Shown: positions 9,541-18,640 of the stretch, piece by piece
Numbering within the stretch: the stretch's first letter is position 1
How the letters are laid out: every line of letters begins with the position of its first letter
Origin: Streptomyces sp. SJL17-4
GTDB lineage: Bacteria; Actinomycetota; Actinomycetes; Streptomycetales; Streptomycetaceae
NCBI RefSeq assembly: GCF_036826855.1
Contig: NZ_CP104578.1
Span: 3,844,001 to 3,908,000 of the forward strand
Length of the DNA: 64,000 nt
Reading direction: 5' to 3'
Notes under the pieces: generated by a model
Databases searched by the model: none
What the model was told of the DNA's origin: nothing
What the model saw: the letters and a program-made list of their open reading frames with translations, nothing else
Position numbers and translations under genes: made by a program

Positions 9541-9773
9541 CCGTTGTGGGCAATCGTCCCGCAAGGGCGGGACGGGTGGGCACAACGGACGGCGCCCCTT
9601 GCCGGGCCTAGGCTCCCGCGCCTGAACCCGCACCACAGGTGCGGCGCGCAAGGAGTGCGGGTCCAGGCACAAGGGGCGGAGGCGCCGCCAGAGCGCGCCG
9701 TCCCGTGTGCCCACCCGTCCCGCCCTGGGGGTCCCCCCGGACGAAGTCTGGGGGAGGGACGAATGCCCACACG
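9541..9773. repeat. Family B MITE-like palindromic element, copy 1
   Basis: About 233 bp with ends CCGTTGTGGGCA and TGCCCACACGG. It is built as two inverted arms, each carrying GGCGGGACGGGTGGGCAC or its complement, around a centre rich in CCCGCAC/GTGCGGG. A sub-motif CCCCCCGGAC...GTCTGGGGG is embedded near 9730-9755, a palindrome I recall as common between streptomycete genes. A homologous element lies at 50232-50468. The surrounding gap 9323-9863 holds no gene. Confidence 0.65.
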
Positions 9774-9863
9774 GCGGGGGGCGGGCGCGGGCGCCCCCAC
9801 ACGGGGGTGGGCGCGCGCGCGCAGGGGCCGCGGGCCCCCGGGACTGGCCGCGGGCCCCAGGGG

Positions 9864-10792
9864 TTACGAGTGGCCCAGGTCTTCCTGGGTCGCGTCCGGT
9901 TCCGTCGTCGAGCCGGAGTCCTTCGCCGGGCGGAGGGGGAACGCGTCCGCCCCCATCGAGTCGAGCACCGGCGGCGCCGGCCGCGGCGGCTTCGGCATGA
10001 CCGCGGCCTCCGAGTGGCCCCCGCAGCCGTACGAGAGGGAGACGACCCGCCCGTCCGCCGGGGCGAACTCGTTGGCGCAGATGCCGAACGTCTGCTTCAG
10101 GGAGCCCGCCAGCGGCACCAGGAACGCGCAGGACTCGCAGGTGGCCGGGGCGGCCTGTGCCATCGGCGTCCGCGCGCCGAAGGACTCCTCCCAACGGTCC
10201 GCTGCCATGTGGAGCCCGTATCGGGAGAGGACCCTGGCCCGGCGCATGCCGAGCTCCTCGGCGACCGCGGCGATCGCACCCCGCGAAGGGGTACGGGCGA
10301 CGATCTCGGCGTCCTCGACGTCGAGGTGTCCGCCAGCTCCTCCGACACCACGGAGTTCGGCGGCGGCGCGTCCTCGCCCGAGTAGCCGGGCTCCAGGCGC
10401 AGGTCGTCCGCCTCGGTCGGCAGCAGGTCGCCGGGGCCCATGTCGCCGGGCCGCAGCCGCTCGCTCCACGGCACCCACTCGGGGGCGAGCAGCGCGTCGG
10501 AGCCGGGCAGCAGGACGGTTTCGTCAAGCGTGACGTTCTTGGCGCGGGAGGCCCGGGTGACCGTCACCGCCCAGCGCCAGCCCCGGTAGCCGGGCTCCTT
10601 GGACTCGAAGTAGTGGGTGACGACACGGTCACCCTCGGCGATCACTTCGACATGTGCGCCGACGATCCCGGGGGCGGCCGCCTCCTCGGCGGCCTCCCGC
10701 GCGAGTTCTACGGCCTCGGCACACAGGCGGTCGGGGATACGCGTGGCTCGCGGGGTACGCGGGGTACCGCTTCGCGTCGTCGCAGCACTCAC
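9864..10792 (-). CDS. DUF3027 domain protein, frame-interrupted
   Basis: A protein of about 309 residues matching DUF3027, an actinobacterial family of unknown function. The N-terminal part includes HYFESKEPGYRGWRWAVTVT. The second part holds GAIAAVAEELGMRRARVLSR and a Cys-bearing segment TCESCAFLVPLAG. The two parts lie in different frames. The switch is near 10332, where GCGGACACCTCGAC lacks one C needed for A-D-H-L-D. The length, 929 bp, fits one lost base. The GTG at 10790-10792 is chosen because the upstream reading is arginine-rich and non-coding in character. Confidence 0.75.
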
Positions 10793-11307
10793 AGGTCTCG
10801 CTTCTCTCCTACGCCGTCTCACGGGTGCGCCGGCCGAGGGGCGGGAGCGAAGCCACGGGCAGCGGGCGGAGCGGACCTGTGGGCCGCATCGACGTCCGCG
10901 CACCCGACTTGTCTCGCGTGTCTCGGGCACACCTATCGTCATCCATTCTGCGGGATGCCGAAGAGGCGCGCGGCCGAGAGCTTCCGCCGGTGACGCGCTA
11001 CGCACGCTACCCCGTTCGCGAGCCTCAGCCCACCTGCCCGTCCCAAGTGGCCCGGATCGCGGACGCCCGGGAGGCTACGAAACCCCCTCGCGCGCCCCTC
11101 GCGCAGCCGCCGCGCAGCCGCCGCGCACCCCACGCGGGCAGCCCCAGCGTCCACCTTGCTCGCCCTTCGCGCAGCCCGCGCGCGCCCCTCGCGTACCCCT
11201 CACACAGCCCTCGCCCGCCCCTCGCGTCTCCCTCGTGCACGGTTCCGAGGTCGCCTTCACCGCCGCGCCACGGTTCGTCCTGCGTGCCGGTGGGGCACTA
11301 TGACGGA
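10793..11307. other. Divergent intergenic region with degenerate repeats
   Basis: This gap separates the divergent DUF3027 and MFS genes. Between about 11085 and 11235 it contains irregular copies of CCCTCGCG and CGCAGCCGC, giving a repetitive but not strictly periodic tract. Open frames across it show no conserved protein features. Both promoters should lie here, but I cannot place them confidently. Confidence 0.4.
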
Positions 11308-12687
11308 GTGGCAGCCGCACGGTCCCCCGCACGATCCGAAGATCATGCCGGACCGCTCCGCCGAGCGGGCCGGAAGGTCGGCCGTGCCCTGCACCTGCCG
11401 TTCACGGGGACCGCGAAGGGCATCCGCAAGGCCACCCACGCCCATGGCGCGGGCGAGTCGGGGCTCGGGAAACTGATCGAGCTGCACGCGGTGAACGGCG
11501 CCGGGGACGTCATGATCACCGTCGCCCTCGCCTCCACCGTCTTCTTCTCCGTCCCCACCGACGAGGCCCGCGGCCGCGTCGCCCTGTACCTCGCCGTCAC
11601 CATGGCCCCCTTCACCCTCCTCGCCCCGGTGATCGGGCCGCTCCTCGACCGCATCCCGCACGGGCGGCGGGCCGCCATGGCCGGCGCGATGCTGACCCGG
11701 GCGGTCCTCGCGATCATGATGTCGGGGGCGGTCGCCACCGGCGGCATCGAGCTGTACCCGGCGGCGCTCGGCGTCCTGGTGGCCTCGAAGGCGTACGGGG
11801 TGGTGCGCAGCGCCGTCGTACCCCGGCTCCTGCCACCGACCTTCTCGCTGGTGAAGGCGAACTCCCGGGTCACCCTGGCCGGGCTGCTCGCCACCGGCAT
11901 CGCCGCGCCCATCGGTGCCGGGCTCCAGGTGCTCGGGCCCCGCTATCCGCTGTACGGCGCGTGCGCGCTGTTCCTGCTCGGGACGTTCTGGGCGCTGCGG
12001 ATGCCGCACAAGGTGGACTCGGCGAAGGGTGAGCGGCGGGCGCACCTGCTGACGCACGGCGAGCGGAAGCCGAGCCTGCGGACGGTGGGGCCCTCGGTGC
12101 TGCACGGTCTGGAGGCGAACGCGGCGCAGCGGATGCTGTCGGGTTTCCTGATCTTCTTCCTGGCGTTCCTGCTGCGCGAGCACCCGCTGTCGGGGCAGAG
12201 CGCCGCCGTCTCCCTGGGGATCGTGGGCGTGGCGGCGGGCGTGGGCAACGCCTGCGGCACGGCGATGGGCTCGCTCCTGCGGGACCGGGGGCACGGGCCC
12301 GAGGTGATCATCGCCACGATGATCAGCGTGGTCTGCGCCACGGCGATCTGTACGGCGATCTTCTTCGGCGGGGTGATGGTGGCCGTCCTGGGCGCGGTCG
12401 CGGGCCTCACCCAGGCCCTGTCGAAGCTGTCCCTGGACGCGCTGATCCAGCGGGACGTGCCGGAGGTCGTACGGACCTCGGCGTTCGCGCGTTCCGAGAC
12501 GGCGCTGCAGATGGCGTGGGTGGTGGGTGGCGCGATCGGCATCGCCCTGCCCCTGAACGGGTCCCTGGGCATGGCGGTGGCGGCCGGGATCCTGGCCACG
12601 GGCGCGCTCCTCGCCGTACGGGGGCTGCTCACGGCGGCCCGGCGGCGGCCGGGGCCGAAGGGGCGGTCGAAGGCGCGGGTGGCGTAG
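11308..12687 (+). CDS. MFS transporter
   Basis: A 459-residue major facilitator with about 12 transmembrane segments after a cytoplasmic N-terminal tail of about 55 residues. GKLIELHAVNGAGDVMITVA leads into helix 1, and the loop PLLDRIPHGRRAAM after helix 2 is the family's charged inter-helix motif. The mid-protein loop (PHKVDSAKGERRAH) separates the two six-helix halves. The substrate is unknown. The GTG at 11308 gives the usual N-terminus; longer upstream readings are low-complexity. A 23-bp tandem repeat begins 14 bp after the stop. Confidence 0.8.
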   Translation: MAAARSPARSEDHAGPLRRAGRKVGRALHLPFTGTAKGIRKATHAHGAGESGLGKLIELHAVNGAGDVMITVALASTVFFSVPTDEARGRVALYLAVTMAPFTLLAPVIGPLLDRIPHGRRAAMAGAMLTRAVLAIMMSGAVATGGIELYPAALGVLVASKAYGVVRSAVVPRLLPPTFSLVKANSRVTLAGLLATGIAAPIGAGLQVLGPRYPLYGACALFLLGTFWALRMPHKVDSAKGERRAHLLTHGERKPSLRTVGPSVLHGLEANAAQRMLSGFLIFFLAFLLREHPLSGQSAAVSLGIVGVAAGVGNACGTAMGSLLRDRGHGPEVIIATMISVVCATAICTAIFFGGVMVAVLGAVAGLTQALSKLSLDALIQRDVPEVVRTSAFARSETALQMAWVVGGAIGIALPLNGSLGMAVAAGILATGALLAVRGLLTAARRRPGPKGRSKARVA

Positions 12688-12701
12688 GAATCGCTCTCAT
12701 C

Positions 12702-12786
12702 TGCCGCCCTCGTTCCGTCTCACCTGCCGCCCTCGTTCCGTCTCGCCTGCCACCCTCGTTCCGTCTCACCCGCCGCCCTCCTTCCG
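12702..12786. repeat. 23-bp tandem repeat after the MFS gene
   Basis: Units of 23 bp beginning TGCCGCCCTCGTTCCGTCTC start at 12702, 12725, 12748 and 12771 (the last partial), with few mismatches. There are no spacers, so it is not a CRISPR array. Confidence 0.85.
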
Positions 12787-12853
12787 GTACCGGACAGCGG
12801 CACGCCGTACCCCCGCGTGGCGCGGGCGCGCGCGGCCCGATAGCCTTCGGCTC

Positions 12854-13333
12854 ATGACCGTTGCGTTCTTCTCCGGCTCGCGCCGCCGGGCCGCCGTCGC
12901 CCTCGGGGCCGTCTCCGCCGGGCTCCTCGTTCTCTCCGCCTGCGACAAGCCGACTCCGATCGCGACCGTGACGGTCGGGTCCGACTCGATCCACTCCGAG
13001 GCCGCCTGCTACAACGACGGCGAAGCCATCAAGGAGTCGCAGATCCAGCAGTGCCTCAACAAGAAGGCCGAGAAGTCCATCACCGTGGCGATGGACGACA
13101 AGATCCGCTTCGGGGTCGACCCCGAGATCGCGGACAACGGCTGGACCATCTTCCTCGGCGGCCAGCAGGCCGAGCCGGAGCCGTACAAGAAGACGTACCG
13201 GACCATTCCGGCCAGCGCCTTCTTCTCCAGCCAGACCGGCGAGGCCACCGACACCTCCCAGGTGACCATCGTCGAGAACACCGGCAAGAAGCTGACCGGT
13301 ATCTGGCACTTCCAGCTGAAGAAGGAATCCTGA
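12854..13333 (+). CDS. DUF2771 lipoprotein
   Basis: A 159-residue lipoprotein. The signal peptide has Arg residues at 11-13, a hydrophobic core and the lipobox LSAC with Cys at about residue 30. The exported domain carries two more cysteines (AACYNDG and QQCLNKK) and ends WHFQLKKES. This matches DUF2771, an actinobacterial family of unknown function. Seven bases separate its stop from the mqnB start, so it is probably co-transcribed with the menaquinone genes. Confidence 0.8.
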   Translation: MTVAFFSGSRRRAAVALGAVSAGLLVLSACDKPTPIATVTVGSDSIHSEAACYNDGEAIKESQIQQCLNKKAEKSITVAMDDKIRFGVDPEIADNGWTIFLGGQQAEPEPYKKTYRTIPASAFFSSQTGEATDTSQVTIVENTGKKLTGIWHFQLKKES

Positions 13334-13340
13334 TCCTCCG

Positions 13341-14146
13341 GTGGTCCACCGGATCCTGATCGTGACGGCCGTGGCGGCGGAGGCGGACTCCGTCTCCGCC
13401 GGCCTCGGCCTCGGCGCCCCCGAGCTGCTCCCGCTGCCGGGGGTCTCGTCCTGCGCCGCCACACGGACTCACCGGGCGGTCGCGTGCGGATGATCGACGT
13501 ACTCGTCGGTGGGCTCGGCCCCGCCGCCGTCGCCGCCTCGACCGGGACCGCGCTGGCGTACGCCGCGCTCACCGGCACCACCGGGTCGTACGGCACCGAG
13601 CCGTACGCAACCGAGTCGTACGGCACCGACCACCCCTACGGGCTCGTCGTCTCCGCCGGGATCGCCGGCGGGTTCCAGCCTCGCGCGCCCCTCGGGTCGG
13701 TCGTCGTCTCGTCGGCCGTCGTCGCCGCCGACCTCGGCGCCCAGACCCCCGACGGGTACCTCACCGTCGACGAGCTCGGCTTCGGGCGGTCCGTCCACCC
13801 CGTGCCGGAGGACCTGACCGGCCGTATCGCCGACGCCCTGCACGCCGCCGGCCTGCCGCACACCGTCGCGCCCGTCCTCACCGTCTCCACCGTCACCGGC
13901 ACCGCCGGCCGCGCCGCCGAGCTGGCCGCGCGCCATCCCGGAGCCGCCGCCGAGGCGATGGAGGGCTTCGGCGTCGCCGAGGCCGCCGCCGCGTACGGCG
14001 TGCCCGTCGTCGAGATCCGCGCCGTGTCGAACGCCGTCGGGCCCCGCGACCGCGCCGCCTGGCGCATCGGCGAGGCCCTGAACGCGCTCCGGCACGGTTT
14101 CGAGCTGCTCAGCAAGACCGTCTTCATGGAGCTGGAGCCGTCGTGA
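13341..14146 (+). CDS. mqnB: Futalosine hydrolase, frame-interrupted
   Basis: MqnB removes the base from futalosine in the alternative menaquinone pathway. The N-terminus RILIVTAVAAEADSV is typical of the nucleoside phosphorylase/MTA hydrolase fold, and the second part holds GLVVSAGIAGGF, TVTGTAGRAAEL and MEGFGVAEAA (the nucleoside-contacting Met-Glu). The halves are in different frames. At 13438-13443 a run of five Gs would need six. The length, 806 bp, fits one lost base. The stop overlaps the mqnA start as GTGA. A Tyr-Gly-Thr-rich insert (residues about 75-95) appears species-specific. Confidence 0.85.
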
Positions 14147-14999
14147 CCAAGCTGAAGATCGCCTACTCGCCCTGCCCGAACGACACCTTCGTCTTCGACG
14201 CCTGGGCCCACGGCCGGGTCCCGGACGCCCCGCGGCTCGACGTCACCTTCGCCGACATCGACATCACCAACGGCTGGGCCGAGAGCGGCACCGACGGCCA
14301 CGACATCCTCAAGGTGTCGTACGCCGTACTGCCCTGGATCCTCGACGAGTACGCGCTGCTGCCCTGCGGCGGCGCCCTCGGCCGCGGCTGCGGGCCGCTC
14401 GTCCTCACCCGGGAGGACGCGACCGGCGCCGACCTCGCCGGGAAGACGGTCGCGGTGCCGAGCGAGCGCTCCACCGCGTATCTGCTGTTCCGGCTCTGGG
14501 CGGCCGAGCAGGTGCCGGGAAGGGTCGGGAACGTCGTCGTGATGCCGTTCCACGAGATCATGCCCGCCGTGCGCGACGGCAAGGTCGACGCCGGGCTCGT
14601 CATCCACGAGGCCCGCTTCACGTACAGGAACTACGGGCTGCACTGCCTCGCCGACATGGGCGAGCACTGGGAGTCCACGACCGGCCTGCCGATCCCGCTC
14701 GGCGCGATCGTCGCCCGCCGCTCCCTCGGTCCGGAGACCCTGCGGCGGCTCGCCGACTCGGCCCGTACGTCGGTGCGGATGGCCTGGGACGACCCGGCGG
14801 CCTCCCGCCCGTACGTCATGGAGAGCGCGCGCAGGAGATGGACCCGAAGGTCGCCGACCAGCACATCGGGCTCTACGTCAACGAGTTCACGGCCGACCTC
14901 GGCGAGCACGGGTACGCGGCGGTCCGCGGGCTGCTCACCCGCGCCGCGGCCGAGGGGCTGGTACCGCCCCTCGGCCCGGACGCGCTGTCGTTCCCGTAG
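14143..14999 (+). CDS. mqnA: Chorismate dehydratase, menaquinone biosynthesis, frame-interrupted
   Basis: MqnA converts chorismate to 3-enolpyruvylbenzoate, the first step of the futalosine route. The protein starts with KLKIAYSPCPNDTFVFDAWA, a characteristic MqnA-type opening, and continues for about 285 residues in the periplasmic-binding-protein fold. The frame shifts near 14834-14842; the C-terminal part (EMDPKVADQHIGLYVNEFTA) is in another frame and ends at TAG 14997-14999. The length fits one lost base. It is translationally coupled to mqnB. Confidence 0.87.
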
Positions 15000-15007
15000 C
15001 CGGGACC

Positions 15008-15024
15008 GCCGGACGGAGTCCGGC
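15008..15024. terminator. Short hairpin after mqnA
   Basis: GCCGGAC-GGA-GTCCGGC forms a perfect 7-bp stem nine bases after the mqnA stop, in the gap to the convergent cold-shock gene. There is no T-tract. Confidence 0.45.
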
Positions 15025-15068
15025 AGCCGCCCGAAGCCCGCGCAGCGGTGCGAGGGCGGCCGAGAGCA

Positions 15069-15452
15069 TCAGACGTCCAGCTGGTCCGCGACCGCGCGCA
15101 GCAGGCCCGCGATCTTGGCGCCCTGGGTCTTCTCCGGGTAGCGGCCCCGCTCGAGCGCGGGCGTGATGTTCTCCAGGAGCGTCGTCAGGTCCTGCACGAT
15201 GGACGCCAGTTCGTCGGGCTTACGGCGCTGCGCCGCGGCGACGGACGGCGTCGGGTCGAGGATCGTGACGGACAGTGCCTGGTCGCCGCGCTGGCCGGCG
15301 ACGACCCCGAACTCGACCCGCTGCCCCGGCTTCAGTGCGTCGACTCCGGCAGGGAGCACCGACGAGTGGACGAAGACGTCGCCGCCGTCGTCACGGGAGA
15401 GAAAGCCGAAGCCCTTCTCGCTGTTGAACCATTTGACCTTGCCGGTAGGCAA
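15069..15452 (-). CDS. Cold-shock domain protein with C-terminal extension
   Basis: A 127-residue protein. Residues 1-67 form a cold-shock domain with RNP1 (KGFGFLSRD) and RNP2 (DVFVHSS), which bind single-stranded nucleic acid. The extra 60 residues (RRKPDELASIVQDLT and onwards) are alpha-helical and typical of the longer streptomycete CspA-like proteins beside mqnA. I chose TTG at 15450-15452, giving MPTGKVKWFN; a GTG nine bases upstream is possible. The long non-coding leader (15453-15746) is typical of cold-shock genes. Confidence 0.85.
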   Translation of the reverse strand: MPTGKVKWFNSEKGFGFLSRDDGGDVFVHSSVLPAGVDALKPGQRVEFGVVAGQRGDQALSVTILDPTPSVAAAQRRKPDELASIVQDLTTLLENITPALERGRYPEKTQGAKIAGLLRAVADQLDV

Positions 15453-15746
15453 AGCACGCACCCCATTCCACCAGTTAGCCAAACCACTGTCTTCGCAGGT
15501 CAGGCTATCTAGCGCTTGCTCGTGCCTGCCGTGTCGCCTGGAAGCCTCCCCGGCTCTGTACCCCCCGTCAAGCCGCTCCATCCATACCGGTCGGCACAAG
15601 TGGCCGACATCGATTGCGGCTCGCCCGGGAACGGCGAGAAGGCACGCACATCACAGCACATGTCGGTGGTGCCGGGGCGGCGAATGCCTGTGGGAGATGC
15701 GACAAAACCCCCTCCTGCGACGAATGGAGGAGAGGGATCTGTCAGG
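15453..15746. other. Gap between cold-shock gene and recombinase
   Basis: No gene is visible. The minus-strand leader and promoter of the cold-shock gene should lie at the left. At about 15708-15738 an imperfect hairpin (CCCCTCCTGC...GGAGGAGAGGG) lies just beyond the recombinase stop and may terminate it. No clear attachment-site repeat was found. Confidence 0.4.
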
Positions 15747-17506
15747 TCAGGCCCACGGGGCCGTAACGGCCTCTCCGCGCGAGCTGCGCCGCTGCTCGTA
15801 CGCGTCCCACCGGACGCGCAGCGTCTTGGGCAGCTCCATCGGTTCGTAGCCCTCGGCCGGGCCCCCACGTGCCTCGGGATCTTTCAGGAGATGCGGGGAT
15901 GTCCAGTGCTCCGGAACGTTCCAGCCGCGCCAGAGCCAGTCCACCTGTTCCGGCATGACGAGCTTCTGCTCCGCCGCGAGCCTCGCGATCTCGCCGAGGT
16001 CCAGCACGGCCCCGGAGCGCTCTCCTCGAACCATGTCCGGCAGACAGTCACGCCAGACCCACATGGTCACCTTGTACTCGTTCAGGAAGGACCGGCGGTC
16101 GTCCTGATCCTTTCCTTCCCATACCTGGCTGTACTGGCGACCGGTCGGCCTGATCGGCGGATCTCTGCGCTCCGCCTCCTGCTTCCTCAGGTGCCGCACC
16201 TTGCTCGACAGGGACTTGTGCATCCGCCAGTAGGAGTCCTCCTGCCCCTCGCCGTCGTACTTTCCCGCGAGATAGTCGGCTTCGAGCCTGGTGAGCCGCA
16301 CCTCGGCCACCCCGAGTTCCTTCTCGTACGAGAGAGCCGCGCCGGCCCGCTCGTACTGCTGCCACTGGCCGACACTCGCGAGGATGATGTCCTCGGCGAC
16401 CCGGTCCAGTTCCTCACACGAGATATAAGCCCCCTTCGTGCAGGAGCCACCTCGGAACCGGTTCGTGCACCGATAGAAGTACTTCGAGGGGGTACGGGTA
16501 CCGTCCTTGCGCTTGGCACCGGAGGTCGAGACCCGGGCCAGTGGCGCACCGCACTCTCCGCACTTGGCGATTCCGGCGAGCAGGCTTCTGGATGCCCGGG
16601 CCCGCGGCCCGTCGCCGCCACTCTTCTCCTTCGGAGCGATCCTGCCGACCAGGTCGAACCACTCGTTCAGGTCCGCGTGGGGCTGGTCGGGCAGGATGAA
16701 CGGGTCGCCGTCGTCACCGAGGACGGCTTCACCTTGTACGTGTAGATGCCGGCGAACCAGTTCGAGCGAACCATCTTGTTGATGATCGTGGCCTGCCACA
16801 AGACGCCGTTCGGCTCCTGGCCCTTCAACACGCGCAGATGATCGCTCCAGGTGAGAACGCCTTTCGCGTTGAACTCCTTGGCAATCTTGTGCGTGGACTG
16901 TTTCCGCTCACGGATCCCGGTCTTGATGTCCTCGATCACAGGCCAATAGGTCTCGTCCCGCGCCAGGACCTTCCGACGTTCCCCCTCCACGGAGACGATC
17001 TTGTACCCGGCGGGCGGTGCACCCACGAGCCAGGACTTGTTCTCGAGGCGGGTCTGGACGCCGTTCAGGACACGGGCCTGGATCGCGTCCCATTCGGCCT
17101 CGGCAAAGACGGCGGTGATCTGGGCCATCATCTTTCCGGGGCCGGTGGAAAGATCGAATCCTTCCTCGACGCACACGATGAACTTGCCGTTGTCCTGACA
17201 CCACTTCAGCAACTCGTTGAAGTGGAGGGACCGACGGGTGAAGCGGTCGAGCCGGGATGCGATGAGCACGTCGAACTCGTCGGCGCGGTGGTTGAGCCAG
17301 CTGCCGAGCTGAGGCCGCTTGAACGGAGACAGACCACCGGAGACGTCCGTGTCCTCGGCTTCGCCGACGAGGACACCTGCCACATGCGGTGCGTTGAGGT
17401 AATGCGTGACACCCCTCCGCTGCCTCACGATGGCGGTCGACTCGTCGGAGTCGGAAGACAGTCGCAGGCACGCCAGATAGCGCAGGTGGGGTTCCATGAG
17501 CGGCAC
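15747..17506 (-). CDS. Large serine recombinase/integrase, frame-interrupted
   Basis: A protein of about 586 residues. The resolvase catalytic domain occupies residues 8-150: the nucleophile Ser is in CLRLSSDSDES and ASRLDRFTR carries the catalytic arginines. The recombinase domain follows (GVLTWSDHLR). A zinc ribbon (CGECGAPL, then YRCTNRFRGGSC) and a C-terminal coiled coil complete the phage-integrase layout. The frame breaks near 16736, where AAGGTGAAG should read AAGGGTGAAG. The start is GTG 17504-17506, with an ATG at 17497 as alternative. No phage or conjugation genes flank it. Confidence 0.85.
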
Positions 17507-17612
17507 GGTATTGCGTGTTCAGGCAGCCTCATAGGACTTGTCGATAAGCACGCGTTTTCGGTGACAAGACGTCGCCGATGTGTTCCTTCGGCCTGGGAAC
17601 TACCCTGGCCGG

Positions 17613-17891
17613 ATGCGTAACGAAACCCCTGCCGCGCCGGCGAACGACAGCGCTCCGGGTGATGGGCTCGTCAAGGCCGGTGTCGTGCTCTTCGCCATCG
17701 GTGCGGTGGCGACGCTGGTCACCGTGGCTCCGCTGTTCCTCGGTACGGACCCGTTCCCCACGGTGGCGTACACCGTCTCCATGCTGATGGGGGTCGGATT
17801 CGCCGTCGCCGCCGCCGGGGTGCTGCGCTCGATCGCGGCTCAGCGGCGGCAGGCGCGCAGCGTTCCGGCCGCGTCGGTTCAGGCCAGGTAG
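17613..17891 (+). CDS. Small two-helix membrane protein
   Basis: A 92-residue protein with two transmembrane segments (about residues 20-41 and 50-71) and a short basic tail. It is a common streptomycete type of unknown function. I start it at the ATG at 17613 (MRNETPAAPANDS) rather than the longer frame at 17580, because the upstream codons look non-coding. Its last 13 bases overlap the convergent HAD phosphatase gene. Confidence 0.65.
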   Translation: MRNETPAAPANDSAPGDGLVKAGVVLFAIGAVATLVTVAPLFLGTDPFPTVAYTVSMLMGVGFAVAAAGVLRSIAAQRRQARSVPAASVQAR

Positions 17892-18511
17892 CTCTCCCAC
17901 CAGGGGCGGAACTCCGTCAGGTCCGGCAGGACGACGTCCGCGCCGGCCGCCTTCAGTTCCTCGGGGGCGCAGGGGCCGGTGGCGACGGCCACCGAGAGGG
18001 CGCCCGCAGTGGCGGCGCCTCGGACGTCGCCGATGTGGTCGCCGACGTACACCTGGGCGCCGTGGGCGCGCAGGGCCTCCGCCTTGCCCTCGGCCCACAG
18101 GCCGCCGACGATCGCGTCCGGCTCGATGCCGAGGTGCGCGAGGTGCAGCTCGGCGTGCGGGCCGTTCTTCGCGGTGACGACGATGGTGCGGCCGCCCGCG
18201 TCGCGTACGGCCTGGATCGCGTCCCTCGCGCCCGGCATCGGCGGCGAGGGCTCGATCGCGTACGCCGGGTAGAGCGTCCGGTAGTGGGCGACCATCTCGG
18301 GGACCCGCTCCGCGGGGACCCAGTACGCCATCTCGTGCTCGAGCGGCGGGCCGAGGCGGCTGACGACGAGGTCCGCGTCGACGGGGACGCCGAACTCGGC
18401 CGAGAACGCCTCCCAGGCGGCCTTGATGCCGGGGCGGGAGTCGATCAGCGTCAGGTCGAGGTCGAAGCCGACGGTGAGCGGGGCGGAGGCGTTTTCCGTG
18501 GAGGTCGTCAT
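17879..18511 (-). CDS. HAD-family phosphatase (phosphoglycolate phosphatase-like)
   Basis: A 210-residue HAD hydrolase. Motif I is FDLDLTLID (nucleophile Asp17, acid/base Asp19), motif II lies in IVVTAKNGP, the motif III lysine is in the helix before VYVGDHIGD, and motif IV is that GDHIGD. A helical cap (residues 25-90) makes it a C1-type enzyme acting on a small phosphate ester. The exact substrate is not readable. It is divergent from the iron ABC operon. Confidence 0.8.
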   Translation of the reverse strand: MTTSTENASAPLTVGFDLDLTLIDSRPGIKAAWEAFSAEFGVPVDADLVVSRLGPPLEHEMAYWVPAERVPEMVAHYRTLYPAYAIEPSPPMPGARDAIQAVRDAGGRTIVVTAKNGPHAELHLAHLGIEPDAIVGGLWAEGKAEALRAHGAQVYVGDHIGDVRGAATAGALSVAVATGPCAPEELKAAGADVVLPDLTEFRPWWESYLA

Positions 18512-18640
18512 GGGGCCATTCTCGGGGACCGTTCCGGGGGACCCATGACCCAGGTGTTCGAATATCGCTGCTGCTTACACTGAGCCGAGCCAGTTGAACC
18601 AAGCCAAGCCTTACCGAACCTCACCGCCCGATGGGTCCTG

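Noticed and set aside
12702..12786. CRISPR-like repeated block (also at 43067-43143 and 32890-33015)
   Set aside because: The units are directly adjacent with no unique spacers and there are no cas genes; they are simple tandem repeats.
15453..17612. Prophage or integrative element around the serine integrase
   Set aside because: No structural, replication, excision or transfer genes are present, and no flanking direct repeats were found.
18512..18640. Iron box (DmdR type) before the siderophore ABC operon
   Set aside because: Only partial matches such as AAGCCTTACCGAACC were seen; none approaches the full palindromic consensus.
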